Assembly: GCF_002135295.1 (NCBI RefSeq)
Contig: NZ_NEGG01000005.1
Span: 1 to 64,000 of the forward strand
Length of the DNA: 64,000 nucleotides
Reading direction: 5' to 3'
Source: Acinetobacter sp. ANC 5054
Lineage (GTDB): Bacteria > Pseudomonadota > Gammaproteobacteria > Pseudomonadales > Moraxellaceae
The translations under genes were made by a program, and so were the position numbers. A model generated the notes under the pieces. That model made no database searches. It had not been told where the DNA came from and was given only the letters and a program-made list of their open reading frames with translations. Every line of letters starts with the position of its first letter. Position 1 is the stretch's first letter. Below, piece by piece: positions 56,190 through 64,000 of the stretch.

Positions 56190-56927
56190 TCAATATGCTG
56201 TTTTTCTTAAAACATATGCGATTGCTTGATTTAATATTTGATTTCCTTGAATAAATTTACTTTTTGCACTTTTACGCAGCTCGGTTGGCTGCTGTACATG
56301 GTGACCCGAAAAGATTGCTACCTCATCATCATTTTCCAAAAACATGTCGAGGACTTCAGGTGTAATTTCAGGATGAAATTGGAAACCCAAAACGTTTGTT
56401 CCGATCTGATACATTTGATTGCGGCACACGTCATTTTCTGCCAGTAAAACTGCACCGCGCGGAATTTCAAAAGTCTCGCTATGCCACTGCATCACTTTAA
56501 ATTCCTCAGGCAATATAAAACACTCCTTCGATACATTGGTAACCTTACGGATAGTCGTCCAACCCAATTCCTGCTCTGGGTTACGACTCACAGCCCCTCC
56601 CAATGCATTTGCAATGAGCTGTCCGCCTAAGCACAAACCTATAGCAGGTTTGCCCAATGCCAAATAACGACGTAACCAACGTTTTTCTATTTTTAACCAT
56701 GGAAAATTTGCTTCATCATTCACGCTCATGGTTCCGCCCATAATGATCAGTAAATCAACATCTTCCACACGTGGTAAGGCTTCTAAATCGAGTGGCTGAT
56801 CTGTGGGTAAAGCAAAAAACTCTGTCGCCGTTATTTCAGCGTTTTGTTCTTTCAGAAATTCATAACAACTGCCGAACCCTTCGCCAGCAATATGCTGAAA
56901 ATAATGTACTTTTAAATGCGACTTCAT
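56190..56927 (-). CDS. Class I glutamine amidotransferase
   Basis: A stand-alone GATase1 protein (245 aa). The nucleophile Cys is in GLCLGGQLIANALGG and the catalytic His in FQFHPEITPE, with the Glu two residues on (HPE). LLIIMGGTMSVNDE sets the family oxyanion part. Relatives include GMP-synthase-like and gamma-glutamyl-transfer enzymes; the acceptor substrate is unknown. It is divergent from metC. Confidence 0.88.
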   Translation of the reverse strand: MKSHLKVHYFQHIAGEGFGSCYEFLKEQNAEITATEFFALPTDQPLDLEALPRVEDVDLLIIMGGTMSVNDEANFPWLKIEKRWLRRYLALGKPAIGLCLGGQLIANALGGAVSRNPEQELGWTTIRKVTNVSKECFILPEEFKVMQWHSETFEIPRGAVLLAENDVCRNQMYQIGTNVLGFQFHPEITPEVLDMFLENDDEVAIFSGHHVQQPTELRKSAKSKFIQGNQILNQAIAYVLRKTAY

Positions 56928-57086
56928 GCGCTAAGACCTATTGTTGTTGCTCTAAACAAGGTTTTGCAAAAATGAAGCCAACTTTATATAGGTATCATTT
57001 TTCTATACAAAATCTTCTGAAATCCATCTCATTTACACGTATTCTCTTCTAAAACCTGATTTAACACACACTATTAGAGTCATGCC

Positions 57087-58289
57087 GTGAAAAAAAATCC
57101 TCAGACTGAATTAATTCATGCACCAAGAAAGGCCCCACAATATATTTCTACGGTTCAACCTCCCCTGTTTCGTGCATCGACCATTATTTTTGAAAATACC
57201 AATGCATTATTCGATCGTCATTGGACGGACGATTATGACTATAGTTATGGTACACATGGCACACCCACAACCTTTACTTTAGGCGATCAAATTGCACAGA
57301 TTGAAGGTGGTTTACATCATCTGCTCGCGCCAAGTGGTTTATCTGCGATTAACTTGGTTAATTCTTGCTTCCTAAGCCATGGCGATGAAGTTTGGGTCGC
57401 AGATAACATTTATGGTCCTAACATGGAACATCTACGTAACCTTGAAAAGCGTTACGGTATCGTGGTTCAAGTATACAACCCCATTGATGTGGATACTTTT
57501 ACCCCCTCAATAAATGCCAAACTGATTTGGTTAGAAGCTGCGGGTTCTGTCACTTTGGAATTTCCAGATTTAATCGGCTTAGTTCAAAAAGCCCAAGCCC
57601 ACAATATGCTCACAGCACTAGACAATACTTGGGGCGCAGGTCTTGCGTTTAATGCTTTTGATTTTGGTATAGAGCATTTAAGTGTGGACATTAGCGTGCA
57701 TGCCCTCACCAAATACCCGAGTGGCGGTGGCGATATTTTAATGGGCTCAGTGGTGACGCGCGATAAAAAGCTGCATCACAAACTGTTCCGTACTCATGCA
57801 ATTCAAGGCATTAGTATTTCAGGTGACGATGCTGCACAGGTTCAACGTAGTCTTGCATCGATGCGACTTCGTTATGAACATCAATCGCAAAGTGCGCTTC
57901 AGCTGTTGCAGTGGCTCAAACAACAAACCGCCTTTGTTCAAGTGCTCCATCCTGCCGATGAGTCTTCTGCTGGACATACTTATTGGAAGGATATTTGCAC
58001 AGAACAACACAGTGCTGGTCTAGTCAGTGTGGTATTTGATCCCAAATACGATGTGCAAGATATTCGAAGCTTTTGTGATGCATTAAAACTATTTAAATTG
58101 GGTTTTAGTTGGGGTGGCCCTGTTAGCTTAGTCATGTTATATAACTTAAAAGATATGCGCGTGCTTGAACATTCACACATCAAAGCAGGACTTTTAGTTC
58201 GCTTCTGCATTGGGCTTGAGCACCCTGCCGACTTAATACAAGATATAGAAAACGCATTACAACACTTAAATAAACGTTCACTCAAATAA
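57087..58289 (+). CDS. metC: Cystathionine beta-lyase (MetC type)
   Basis: A PLP enzyme of the Cys/Met metabolism family that would convert cystathionine to homocysteine. The PLP lysine lies in [18 protein letters not shown], with SYGTHGTPT near the N-terminus. It starts at GTG 57087, and 400 aa is normal. Other family members (cystathionine gamma-synthase or gamma-lyase) are possible, but the [10 protein letters not shown] pattern favours MetC. The HerA-like gene follows 14 bp after the stop. Confidence 0.85.
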   Translation: MKKNPQTELIHAPRKAPQYISTVQPPLFRASTIIFENTNALFDRHWTDDYDYSYGTHGTPTTFTLGDQIAQIEGGLHHLLAPSGLSAINLVNSCFLSHGDEVWVADNIYGPNMEHLRNLEKRYGIVVQVYNPIDVDTFTPSINAKLIWLEAAGSVTLEFPDLIGLVQKAQAHNMLTALDNTWGAGLAFNAFDFGIEHLSVDISVHALTKYPSGGGDILMGSVVTRDKKLHHKLFRTHAIQGISISGDDAAQVQRSLASMRLRYEHQSQSALQLLQWLKQQTAFVQVLHPADESSAGHTYWKDICTEQHSAGLVSVVFDPKYDVQDIRSFCDALKLFKLGFSWGGPVSLVMLYNLKDMRVLEHSHIKAGLLVRFCIGLEHPADLIQDIENALQHLNKRSLK

Positions 58290-58303
58290 ATACAGGACAA
58301 TCT

Positions 58304-59887
58304 ATGGGTACACCAATTGTTATTGCGAAAAAGACCAAAGACACGACACAAGACGTGGTATTACATTCTCAATTTGCCAATCGCCATGGCTTAATTGCAG
58401 GTGCTACAGGTACGGGTAAAACCGTCACCTTGAAAGTTTTGGCAGAAAGTTTTTCTCGAATTGGTGTACCTGTATTTTTAGCCGATGCCAAAGGTGATGT
58501 ATCAAGTTTAGCCAAAGCTGGTGAAAGTAACGCTAAATTTGATGCACGGCTTCAAAGTTTAAATATCGATTCCATCCCTTTTGCTGCATCACCTGTGGTG
58601 TTTTGGGATTTATTTGGTGAGCAAGGTCATCCGATCCGCACCACTGTTTCTGAAATTGGCCCTCTCTTATTGGCCCGTATTTTAAACCTGAATGACACAC
58701 AAGAAGGTGTGTTATCTGCAGTGTTCCGAATTGCCGACGATCAAGGCTTATTATTGCTCGATTTTAAAGATCTCAAAGCCATGATTAGTTATGTCAGTGA
58801 ACATGCTGCTGAGTTTAAAAATGAATATGGCAATCTTTCTCCTGCAAGTTTAGGTGCAATTCAACGCAACTTACTGGCACTCGCAGACCAAGGTGGCGAT
58901 AAATTCTTTGGTGAGCCCGCACTCGATATTATGGATTTTATCCAAACCGATGCCGAAGGTCGTGGCAATATCAATTTACTGGCTGCTGACAAGTTGATGA
59001 ACACGCCAAAACTATATGCCACCTTCTTATTATGGATGTTGTCAGAATTGTTTGAACGTCTACCTGAAGTCGGCGATATGGATAAACCGAAAATGGTGTT
59101 CTTCTTTGATGAGGCGCATTTACTGTTTGATAATGCCAGCCCTGCTCTACAAGAAAAAATAGAACAAGTTGTTCGCTTAATTCGATCTAAAGGTGTTGGC
59201 ATTTATTTTATCACACAAAATCCGCTCGACTTACCAGAAAGCGTTTTGGGCCAGCTCGGTAACCGCGTACAACATGCGCTTCGCGCCTTTACACCGAAAG
59301 ACCAAAAAGCCGTAAAAACTGCGGCAGATACCTTTCGTGCCAATCCTGATTTTAAAGTCGATCAAGCGATTACTGAATTGGCCGTGGGCGAAGCGTTAAT
59401 TAGCTGCCTTGATGAACAAGGCACACCTCAAATAGTTGAACGTGCTTGGGTCATGCCACCCTACTCTTCCTTTAGTCCAATCAGTCTAGATGAACGCAAA
59501 GCACTGATGGCACAAAGTATTGTCAATGGTGTCTATGACAATGAAGTTGATCGTGACAGTGCTTTTGAATTACTGCAAAACAAAGTGCAGGAACGTCAGC
59601 AACAAGCACAGCAGGCTGAAGTTGATAAAGTCCAAGCCAAAGAGCAAGAAGCTTTAGCCAAACAGCAAGCCAAAGATCAGGCCATGTTTGAAAAGCAGCA
59701 AGCACGTGAACAAGAACGCTTGGCTCGTGAGCAGCAAAAAGAAGATGAACGCTCAGCCAAGCAACGCGAAAAACTGATTAATGACACGGTTGGCACCTTC
59801 GCCAAAAGTGCAGCGCGAAGCTTAGGTGGCAGTACTGGACAGAAAATTATGCGTGGCATATTAGGTTCGCTGTTTGGCAAAAAATAA
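58304..59887 (+). CDS. HerA-like ATPase (DUF853/YjgR)
   Basis: A 527-aa P-loop ATPase of the HerA/FtsK superfamily. Walker A GATGTGKT is at 33-40, Walker B is [13 protein letters not shown], and the C-terminal quarter is a glutamine/glutamate-rich coiled coil. YjgR-type proteins have no settled role; HerA relatives act in DNA processing and phage defence. It starts 14 bp after metC with AGGA spacing, so it may be co-transcribed. Confidence 0.88.
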   Translation: MGTPIVIAKKTKDTTQDVVLHSQFANRHGLIAGATGTGKTVTLKVLAESFSRIGVPVFLADAKGDVSSLAKAGESNAKFDARLQSLNIDSIPFAASPVVFWDLFGEQGHPIRTTVSEIGPLLLARILNLNDTQEGVLSAVFRIADDQGLLLLDFKDLKAMISYVSEHAAEFKNEYGNLSPASLGAIQRNLLALADQGGDKFFGEPALDIMDFIQTDAEGRGNINLLAADKLMNTPKLYATFLLWMLSELFERLPEVGDMDKPKMVFFFDEAHLLFDNASPALQEKIEQVVRLIRSKGVGIYFITQNPLDLPESVLGQLGNRVQHALRAFTPKDQKAVKTAADTFRANPDFKVDQAITELAVGEALISCLDEQGTPQIVERAWVMPPYSSFSPISLDERKALMAQSIVNGVYDNEVDRDSAFELLQNKVQERQQQAQQAEVDKVQAKEQEALAKQQAKDQAMFEKQQAREQERLAREQQKEDERSAKQREKLINDTVGTFAKSAARSLGGSTGQKIMRGILGSLFGKK

Positions 59888-59984
59888 TTAGCCAAAGTTT
59901 AGAAAGCAATCTAAAAGCTCAATCAAGAAGTACAGAATTATGGGATATTTTTATATTCCATATTTTTTTTATGGTTTTTGCTAA

Positions 59985-60032
59985 AACATGTATTGCGAAT
60001 AAAGTTTTAAACATGTATTTTAAATACATCTT
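59985..60032 (+). promoter_or_regulatory. NsrR operator and hmp promoter
   Basis: A 23-bp near-perfect dyad at 60010-60032, with half-sites AACATGTATTT and AAATACATCTT, differs from the NsrR consensus at one position. A second half-site, AACATGTATTG, is at 59985-59995. The promoter -35 TTGCGA (59993-59998), 17-base spacer and -10 TATTTT (60016-60021) overlaps the dyad. NsrR binding would block hmp until NO damages its Fe-S cluster. Confidence 0.9.
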
Positions 60033-60059
60033 ATAAATAACAGCCATGAGAGATCAGCT

Positions 60060-61268
60060 ATGACTCCGCAGCAAATTGACCTAGTAAAAGCTACTGTTCC
60101 TGTTCTACGTGAAAATGGTGTCGCGCTGACTGGTTACTTCTATAACCGTATGTTGGGTAATAACCCAGATCTTAAAGAAACCTTTAACATGGGACATCAG
60201 CGCAGTGGCGCTCAGGCGCAAGCCTTGGCCGGTGCTGTATTGGCCTATGCTGAAAACATTGAAGATCCGTCTGTACTTTTACCAGTTGTAGAATTAATTG
60301 CGCACAAACATGTGAGCCTCAACATTCAAGCACCTGACTACAATATTGTCGGTGAAAACCTGCTGCACTCGATTAGTGAAGTATTAAGTATTCCAATGGA
60401 AGATCCACTGATTGGAGCTTGGGCAGCAGCATATGGCCAATTGGCAGATTTATTTATCAGCACTGAAAAAGCGATTTATGAACAACATCAGCAAACTAAA
60501 GGTAGCTGGTTAGGTTGGCGCAATTTCAAAATTGCGAAAAAAGTGGTTGAGAGTGATGAAATCACATCATTCTACCTTGAACCTTCTGATGGTGGTGATT
60601 TACCAAAATATGAAGCGGGTCAGTACATCTCAGTCCGTGTATTTGTCGAAGAATTGGGTCTAAAACAGCCACGTCAATATACGCTGTCTACTAGCCCTCA
60701 AGCCAACTACTTACGTATCTCCGTAAAACGTGAAGATCAAAAAGCAGACTTGGTTCCGGGTTGGGTATCGAATACGCTACATGGCTTGGATATCGGTTCA
60801 GAAATTGAAGTGTCTGCACCAACAGGGAACTTCTTCCTGATCGACTCACAAAAGCGCAATGTCTTCATCAGTGGTGGTGTAGGCCTCACACCAATGATTG
60901 CGATGCTGAATCAGCTGGTAACTTTAGACATGCCACAACCTGTAACCTTTATCCATGCGTGCCGTAGCAAACAAGTGCATGCGATGCATAAACACATTCA
61001 GGATTTGGAAGCAAAATATCCACGTCTTAGCACCTTTACAGCGTATGAGTTCCCTCATGCCAATGACAAGTTAGGTGAAGATTATGATACTGCTGGTCGT
61101 CTAGACTTAGGCAGTATGGATACTGCACTATTACCGATCAATGCCGATTACTACCTCTGCGGTCCAATGGCATTTATGGCTGAACAGCAGAAAAGTTTAA
61201 TTGCTCGAGGCGTTCCTGCTGACAATATACACAGCGAAGCTTTCGGCACAGGTGGTGTAAAACACTAA
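60060..61268 (+). CDS. hmp: Flavohaemoglobin (nitric oxide dioxygenase)
   Basis: Hmp oxidises NO to nitrate using O2 and NAD(P)H. The globin domain has the haem-binding His84 in AHKHVSLNI. The FAD domain has RQYTLST. The NAD domain has GGVGLTPMI and YLCGPMAFM. Length 402 aa. An NsrR operator sits directly upstream and the nsrR gene directly downstream, so regulation is almost certain. Confidence 0.97.
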   Translation: MTPQQIDLVKATVPVLRENGVALTGYFYNRMLGNNPDLKETFNMGHQRSGAQAQALAGAVLAYAENIEDPSVLLPVVELIAHKHVSLNIQAPDYNIVGENLLHSISEVLSIPMEDPLIGAWAAAYGQLADLFISTEKAIYEQHQQTKGSWLGWRNFKIAKKVVESDEITSFYLEPSDGGDLPKYEAGQYISVRVFVEELGLKQPRQYTLSTSPQANYLRISVKREDQKADLVPGWVSNTLHGLDIGSEIEVSAPTGNFFLIDSQKRNVFISGGVGLTPMIAMLNQLVTLDMPQPVTFIHACRSKQVHAMHKHIQDLEAKYPRLSTFTAYEFPHANDKLGEDYDTAGRLDLGSMDTALLPINADYYLCGPMAFMAEQQKSLIARGVPADNIHSEAFGTGGVKH

Positions 61269-61288
61269 CTAAGCGATTAGCCTGAAAG

Positions 61289-61325
61289 ACAAAGGGTTAG
61301 TTTAGTTATGCTAGACTAGCCCTTA
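61289..61325 (+). terminator. Terminator after hmp
   Basis: AAGGGTTAGT pairs with ACTAGCCCTT (one wobble) at about 61290-61323, followed by a T-rich stretch. nsrR is therefore probably started from its own promoter just downstream. Confidence 0.65.
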
Positions 61326-61355
61326 TTTATTTCTACTAGACTCACAGTATTAATC

Positions 61356-61799
61356 ATGCAGCTGAATAAATTTACCGATTACGCCTTACGTGTTCTGATG
61401 TATATCGCTCAGCCAAAAGAGATGCCTTATACCGTTTCGGAAATTGCGGCAGATCTGCATGTGTCACAGAATCACTTGGTCAAAATTGTGCATTTTATGG
61501 CTAAGCAAAACTGGTTGATTACTACCCGCGGTAAAGGCGGTGGCATTCGCCTCAATCCTCAGGCACTCACACTGCGACTGGGTGAAATAGTCCGAATTTT
61601 ACAACGTGAAAACCCGATTGTGGAATGTAATACGCCTCCGTGTGTGTTACGCAGCAACTGTGGATTGAAAGGTATTTTAGATCAAGCCATGGAACAGTTT
61701 TACCAAAGCCTAGACCAATATAACTTAGGTGCTGTCCTTGCCACCCCACCCTCCTCAAAATACACCACCCAATCTCCGATTCAGATGATCAATCTGTAA
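61356..61799 (+). CDS. nsrR: NO-sensing Rrf2 repressor NsrR
   Basis: NsrR is an Fe-S cluster repressor of the Rrf2 family. MQLNKFTDYALRVLMYIA is the family start. The three cluster cysteines are C91, C96 and C102, in the same positions as in E. coli. The HTH is SEIAADLHVSQNHLVKIVHFM. 147 aa. It would repress hmp through the operator at 60010-60032. Confidence 0.96.
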   Translation: MQLNKFTDYALRVLMYIAQPKEMPYTVSEIAADLHVSQNHLVKIVHFMAKQNWLITTRGKGGGIRLNPQALTLRLGEIVRILQRENPIVECNTPPCVLRSNCGLKGILDQAMEQFYQSLDQYNLGAVLATPPSSKYTTQSPIQMINL

Positions 61800-61911
61800 T
61801 TTGATTTAACCAATTTTCTAAACGAACGCCTCTTCTTACAGATCAAAGTTCGCTTGCCTGCCCGACTTCCTTTATAATACGTGCTTGTAAATCAGTTATT
61901 GAAGTTGGGTT

Positions 61912-62778
61912 ATGCATCAGCACCGAGGAAAGTCACGAAACAGTAAAACGGCAACCGCGCCAAAGCAAAAGATTACTTATGAGAAAAAAGTAGATTCTGC
62001 CGTTACTGAATACGCTGTTCGCTCACTCAACTGGCTACACAAAGCTGAATTTTTGATGAGTGCACCAAAACTTAACCTGTGTGTTGAAGACACGGGTTAT
62101 GAAGTCGCATTTGCGGGTCGTTCAAACGCCGGAAAATCGAGTGCGATTAATGCATTAACCAATCAAAAGCAATTGGCACGTGCATCAAAAAAACCCGGTC
62201 GTACGCAAATGATCAACTTCTTTAGCTTAGGTAATCCAGACCAACGCTTGGTCGATTTACCGGGTTATGGCTATGCTGCCGTACCTGAAGCAATGAAAAT
62301 CGTTTGGCAAAAAGAACTCGAAAATTACCTGATTCACCGTGAAAGCTTACAGGGCTTAGTCTTGTTAATGGATATTCGTCATCCACTTCAACACTTTGAC
62401 GTGATGATGTTGGAATGGGCGTATTCACGTAAATTGTTCGTACATGTGCTATTAACCAAGTCCGACAAACTCAACCGTGGTCCTGCATCAAAAGCATTGC
62501 AAGAAGTAAAAGCTGCATTGAAAAAGATGAAGTTGAATTTCTCGATTCAACTGTTTTCATCACTCAACAAACAAGGCTTAGAAGAACTTGCCAGCGTAAT
62601 GGCTGGACGCTTGAACTTCACACTTGAGCAATCACAAAATTTTGATCTCGACAGCATCCCTGAAGCATCTGAAGATGATATTGAAATCGACTTAAATGAT
62701 GATCAAGACGATAATATTGAAGAATCTGAATTAGATACTGAAACGAATTCGACTGTGGCTAAACCTGAAGACCAATAA
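61912..62778 (+). CDS. yihA: GTP-binding ribosome assembly protein YihA/EngB
   Basis: A TrmE-Era-EngA-EngB superfamily GTPase. G1 is GRSNAGKS (69-76), G3 is DLPGYGYAAVP, and G4 is TKSDKLNRG. It is essential for 50S assembly in many bacteria. At 288 aa it is longer than the usual ~210 aa: about 35 extra basic N-terminal residues and an acidic tail of about 40 residues (EASEDDIEIDLNDDQDDNIEESELDTE). The ribosome binding site of ATG 61912 is weak, so a shorter N-terminus is possible. Confidence 0.92.
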   Translation: MHQHRGKSRNSKTATAPKQKITYEKKVDSAVTEYAVRSLNWLHKAEFLMSAPKLNLCVEDTGYEVAFAGRSNAGKSSAINALTNQKQLARASKKPGRTQMINFFSLGNPDQRLVDLPGYGYAAVPEAMKIVWQKELENYLIHRESLQGLVLLMDIRHPLQHFDVMMLEWAYSRKLFVHVLLTKSDKLNRGPASKALQEVKAALKKMKLNFSIQLFSSLNKQGLEELASVMAGRLNFTLEQSQNFDLDSIPEASEDDIEIDLNDDQDDNIEESELDTETNSTVAKPEDQ

Positions 62779-62796
62779 TTTAAATATCTCAATGTT

Positions 62797-62830
62797 CATC
62801 TGATGATTGTCTGACAAAAATCAGCAGATG
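62797..62830. other. Stem-loop in the yihA 3' region
   Basis: CATCTGATGATT (62797-62808) pairs with AATCAGCAGATG (62819-62830) with one mismatch and a 10-base loop. It overlaps an exact TTGTCTGACAA at 62807-62817. It has no T run, so it is not a terminator; the real terminator follows at 62846. Confidence 0.5.
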
Positions 62831-62845
62831 ATGATAATGAAATGT

Positions 62846-62879
62846 CCTGTATTGCTAATCACAATACAGGATTTTTTTT
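62846..62879 (+). terminator. Terminator of yihA
   Basis: Perfect stem CCTGTATT/AATACAGG followed by eight T residues. Confidence 0.9.
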
Positions 62880-62932
62880 GGATACTGATCTTGCTCAATG
62901 TGCACAACATCACATAAAAACAAGGACAGATC

Positions 62933-63877
62933 ATGAAGCTACTCTCCCGCCTTAGAAATTCTAAAATTGGCTCTTCAATCGAATATAGAATCAAACCGCG
63001 TAAAGTAAAATTTGAGTGGCAAGACACCCAAGTTGACTGGGTGCCGAACCAACCTTTTGTCAGCTATTTCATTAATGAAATTAATATGATTTTGCCCGCT
63101 GGAGAATTTTGGTTTTGCCGTCTCTACAACAAGGTATTACCGCAAATCACGGATGAAAAACTTAAAGCAGATGTACAAGCCTTCATTCGTCAAGAAGCCA
63201 TGCATGCACAAGCCCATAACTCTGCCAATAAAGAATATTTAACTCAACGTAAAATTGGCATTCAGCGTAACTTAGACGTGATGGATTTGCTGTTTAGCAA
63301 GCTATTGGCCGATCAGCCGCTTGGTCTGACTGTCCCGAAAATTTTAGACCATCAATGGGATGTGTTTCGACTAGGTATAGTCGCAACCGTTGAACACATG
63401 ACTTGTGTACTCGGCAAATATGCTCTTTACAACACCGAATGGGAAAACCTAGGTGCTGACGCCAATATGTTGGATTTGGTGAAATGGCACGGTGCAGAAG
63501 AAATTGAACATCGCACTGTCGCATTCGACCTTTATCGTCATTTAGGTGGAAGTTATATTGCACGCTATTATCAAAGTGTGATCGTCATTGCTGCGGTGCT
63601 GGGTTTATGGGTCGATGGTGCAGCACATATTATGAAACAAGATTTACGCTATGCTTCGATTAAACCTGCGGTTTACAAACCATGGATTTGGCGTGAATGG
63701 GCACGCATTGCTCAAAAGGATAATCGATTATTACCGCATCCGCTTTGGCTCGTATCTCAACAGCTAGGCTACTTAATGCCGTGGTATGACCCTGTACATG
63801 AAGCAAAAACTGAAGATGCCATTGCCTATCTGGATCAATCTCCTGCAGCAAAACGCGCATTACTTAAAGTGGCTTAA
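62933..63877 (+). CDS. PF10118 family protein (predicted metal-dependent hydrolase)
   Basis: A 314-aa protein of the family labelled predicted metal-dependent hydrolase. The conserved acid/His residues form a ferritin-like di-iron order: E58 (ILPAGEFW), E88xxH91 (RQEAMHAQAH), E154 (TVEHMT) and E190xxH193 (GAEEIEHRTVAFD). This suggests a four-helix di-iron fold, possibly an oxygenase. The C-terminal region contains a hydrophobic segment (SVIVIAAVLGLWVDGAA). ATG 62933 has an AAGGACAG leader. A terminator follows. Confidence 0.8.
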   Translation: MKLLSRLRNSKIGSSIEYRIKPRKVKFEWQDTQVDWVPNQPFVSYFINEINMILPAGEFWFCRLYNKVLPQITDEKLKADVQAFIRQEAMHAQAHNSANKEYLTQRKIGIQRNLDVMDLLFSKLLADQPLGLTVPKILDHQWDVFRLGIVATVEHMTCVLGKYALYNTEWENLGADANMLDLVKWHGAEEIEHRTVAFDLYRHLGGSYIARYYQSVIVIAAVLGLWVDGAAHIMKQDLRYASIKPAVYKPWIWREWARIAQKDNRLLPHPLWLVSQQLGYLMPWYDPVHEAKTEDAIAYLDQSPAAKRALLKVA

Positions 63878-63927
63878 ATCATTCCCCGTATAAGTAATGG
63901 TTTAAATCATCAATCGCTTCAATAAAC

Positions 63928-63951
63928 GCAGGGTTCGCCCTGCTTTTTTTT
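63928..63951 (+). terminator. Terminator of the PF10118 gene
   Basis: Perfect stem GCAGGG/CCCTGC with a TTCG loop and eight T residues, near the right edge. No gene is resolved in the last 50 bases. Confidence 0.9.
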
Positions 63952-64000
63952 AATAATCTACTGCTCAGCAACAGACACTTTAACCATTCGGGTTTATCTT

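Noticed and set aside
63952..64000. Gene at the right edge
   Set aside because: Only about 50 bases remain. A minus-strand KINPNG-stop reading is possible but cannot be supported.

Overview
The window looks like a core-chromosome segment of an Acinetobacter species (Gammaproteobacteria, Moraxellaceae). The evidence is the low-GC codon use, the gene content (an AlmA-type long-chain alkane monooxygenase, tandem DUF2789 proteins, hmp-nsrR) and the protein sequences of mdh, rnr and the ribosomal cluster. Almost everything is chromosomal housekeeping. I see no prophage, insertion sequence, integron or CRISPR array.

Layout. 1-175: two tandem strong promoters pointing out of the left edge, of the kind that drive rRNA operons. 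245-7071: rlmJ-pssA-hypothetical cluster, a 2OG-Fe(II) oxygenase, two DUF2789 paralogs, mdh, and a secreted RNase T2-fold protein that has lost its catalytic residues. 7118-16192: slt, the miaB-ybeZ-ybeY operon, an ABM-domain protein, an orphan TonB-like protein, a DUF3108 protein and xpt. 16338-25588: a zinc-ribbon/glycine-zipper membrane protein, wrbA, a YihY-family protein, two tandem EamA exporters divergent from an AraC regulator, a Sel1 lipoprotein, a FAH-family enzyme, and a periplasmic protein that looks like two SRPBCC-like halves. 25682-26495: three tRNA-Arg(ACG) genes and one tRNA-Ser(GCT). 26766-33048: rnr, prlC, a YheV-like zinc ribbon, a coiled-coil membrane protein and an EamA transporter. 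33108-38333: a fused TRAP permease, a rhombosortase-like protease, a lipoprotein, an unlisted 33-residue membrane protein preceded by palindromic operators, and the ygfX-like/sdhE pair. 38516-42159: a long-chain acyl-CoA dehydrogenase, an alpha/beta hydrolase and almA. 42366-55918: the complete S10-spc-alpha ribosomal protein super-operon (rpsJ to rplQ, including secY, rpmJ, rpmD and rpoA), all on the minus strand. 56190-63877: a glutamine amidotransferase, metC, a HerA-like ATPase, hmp with an NsrR operator and nsrR, the GTPase yihA with an acidic tail, and a PF10118 protein with a di-iron-like ligand pattern.

How the genes work together. The ribosomal cluster has a strong promoter upstream of rpsJ, structured gaps at the classical S10/spc and spc/alpha boundaries, and a terminator after rplQ. 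Hmp and NsrR form a nitric-oxide defence module whose operator is visible. almA, the neighbouring hydrolase and the LCAD-like dehydrogenase could form a route for oxidising long-chain alkanes or ketones; this link is inferred. The most unusual items are the catalytically dead RNase T2 homolog, the 33-aa membrane protein with its TTGTCNGACAA sites, the zinc ribbon interrupted by a glycine zipper, the long hairpin between rpsQ and rplN, and the di-iron-like PF10118 protein.
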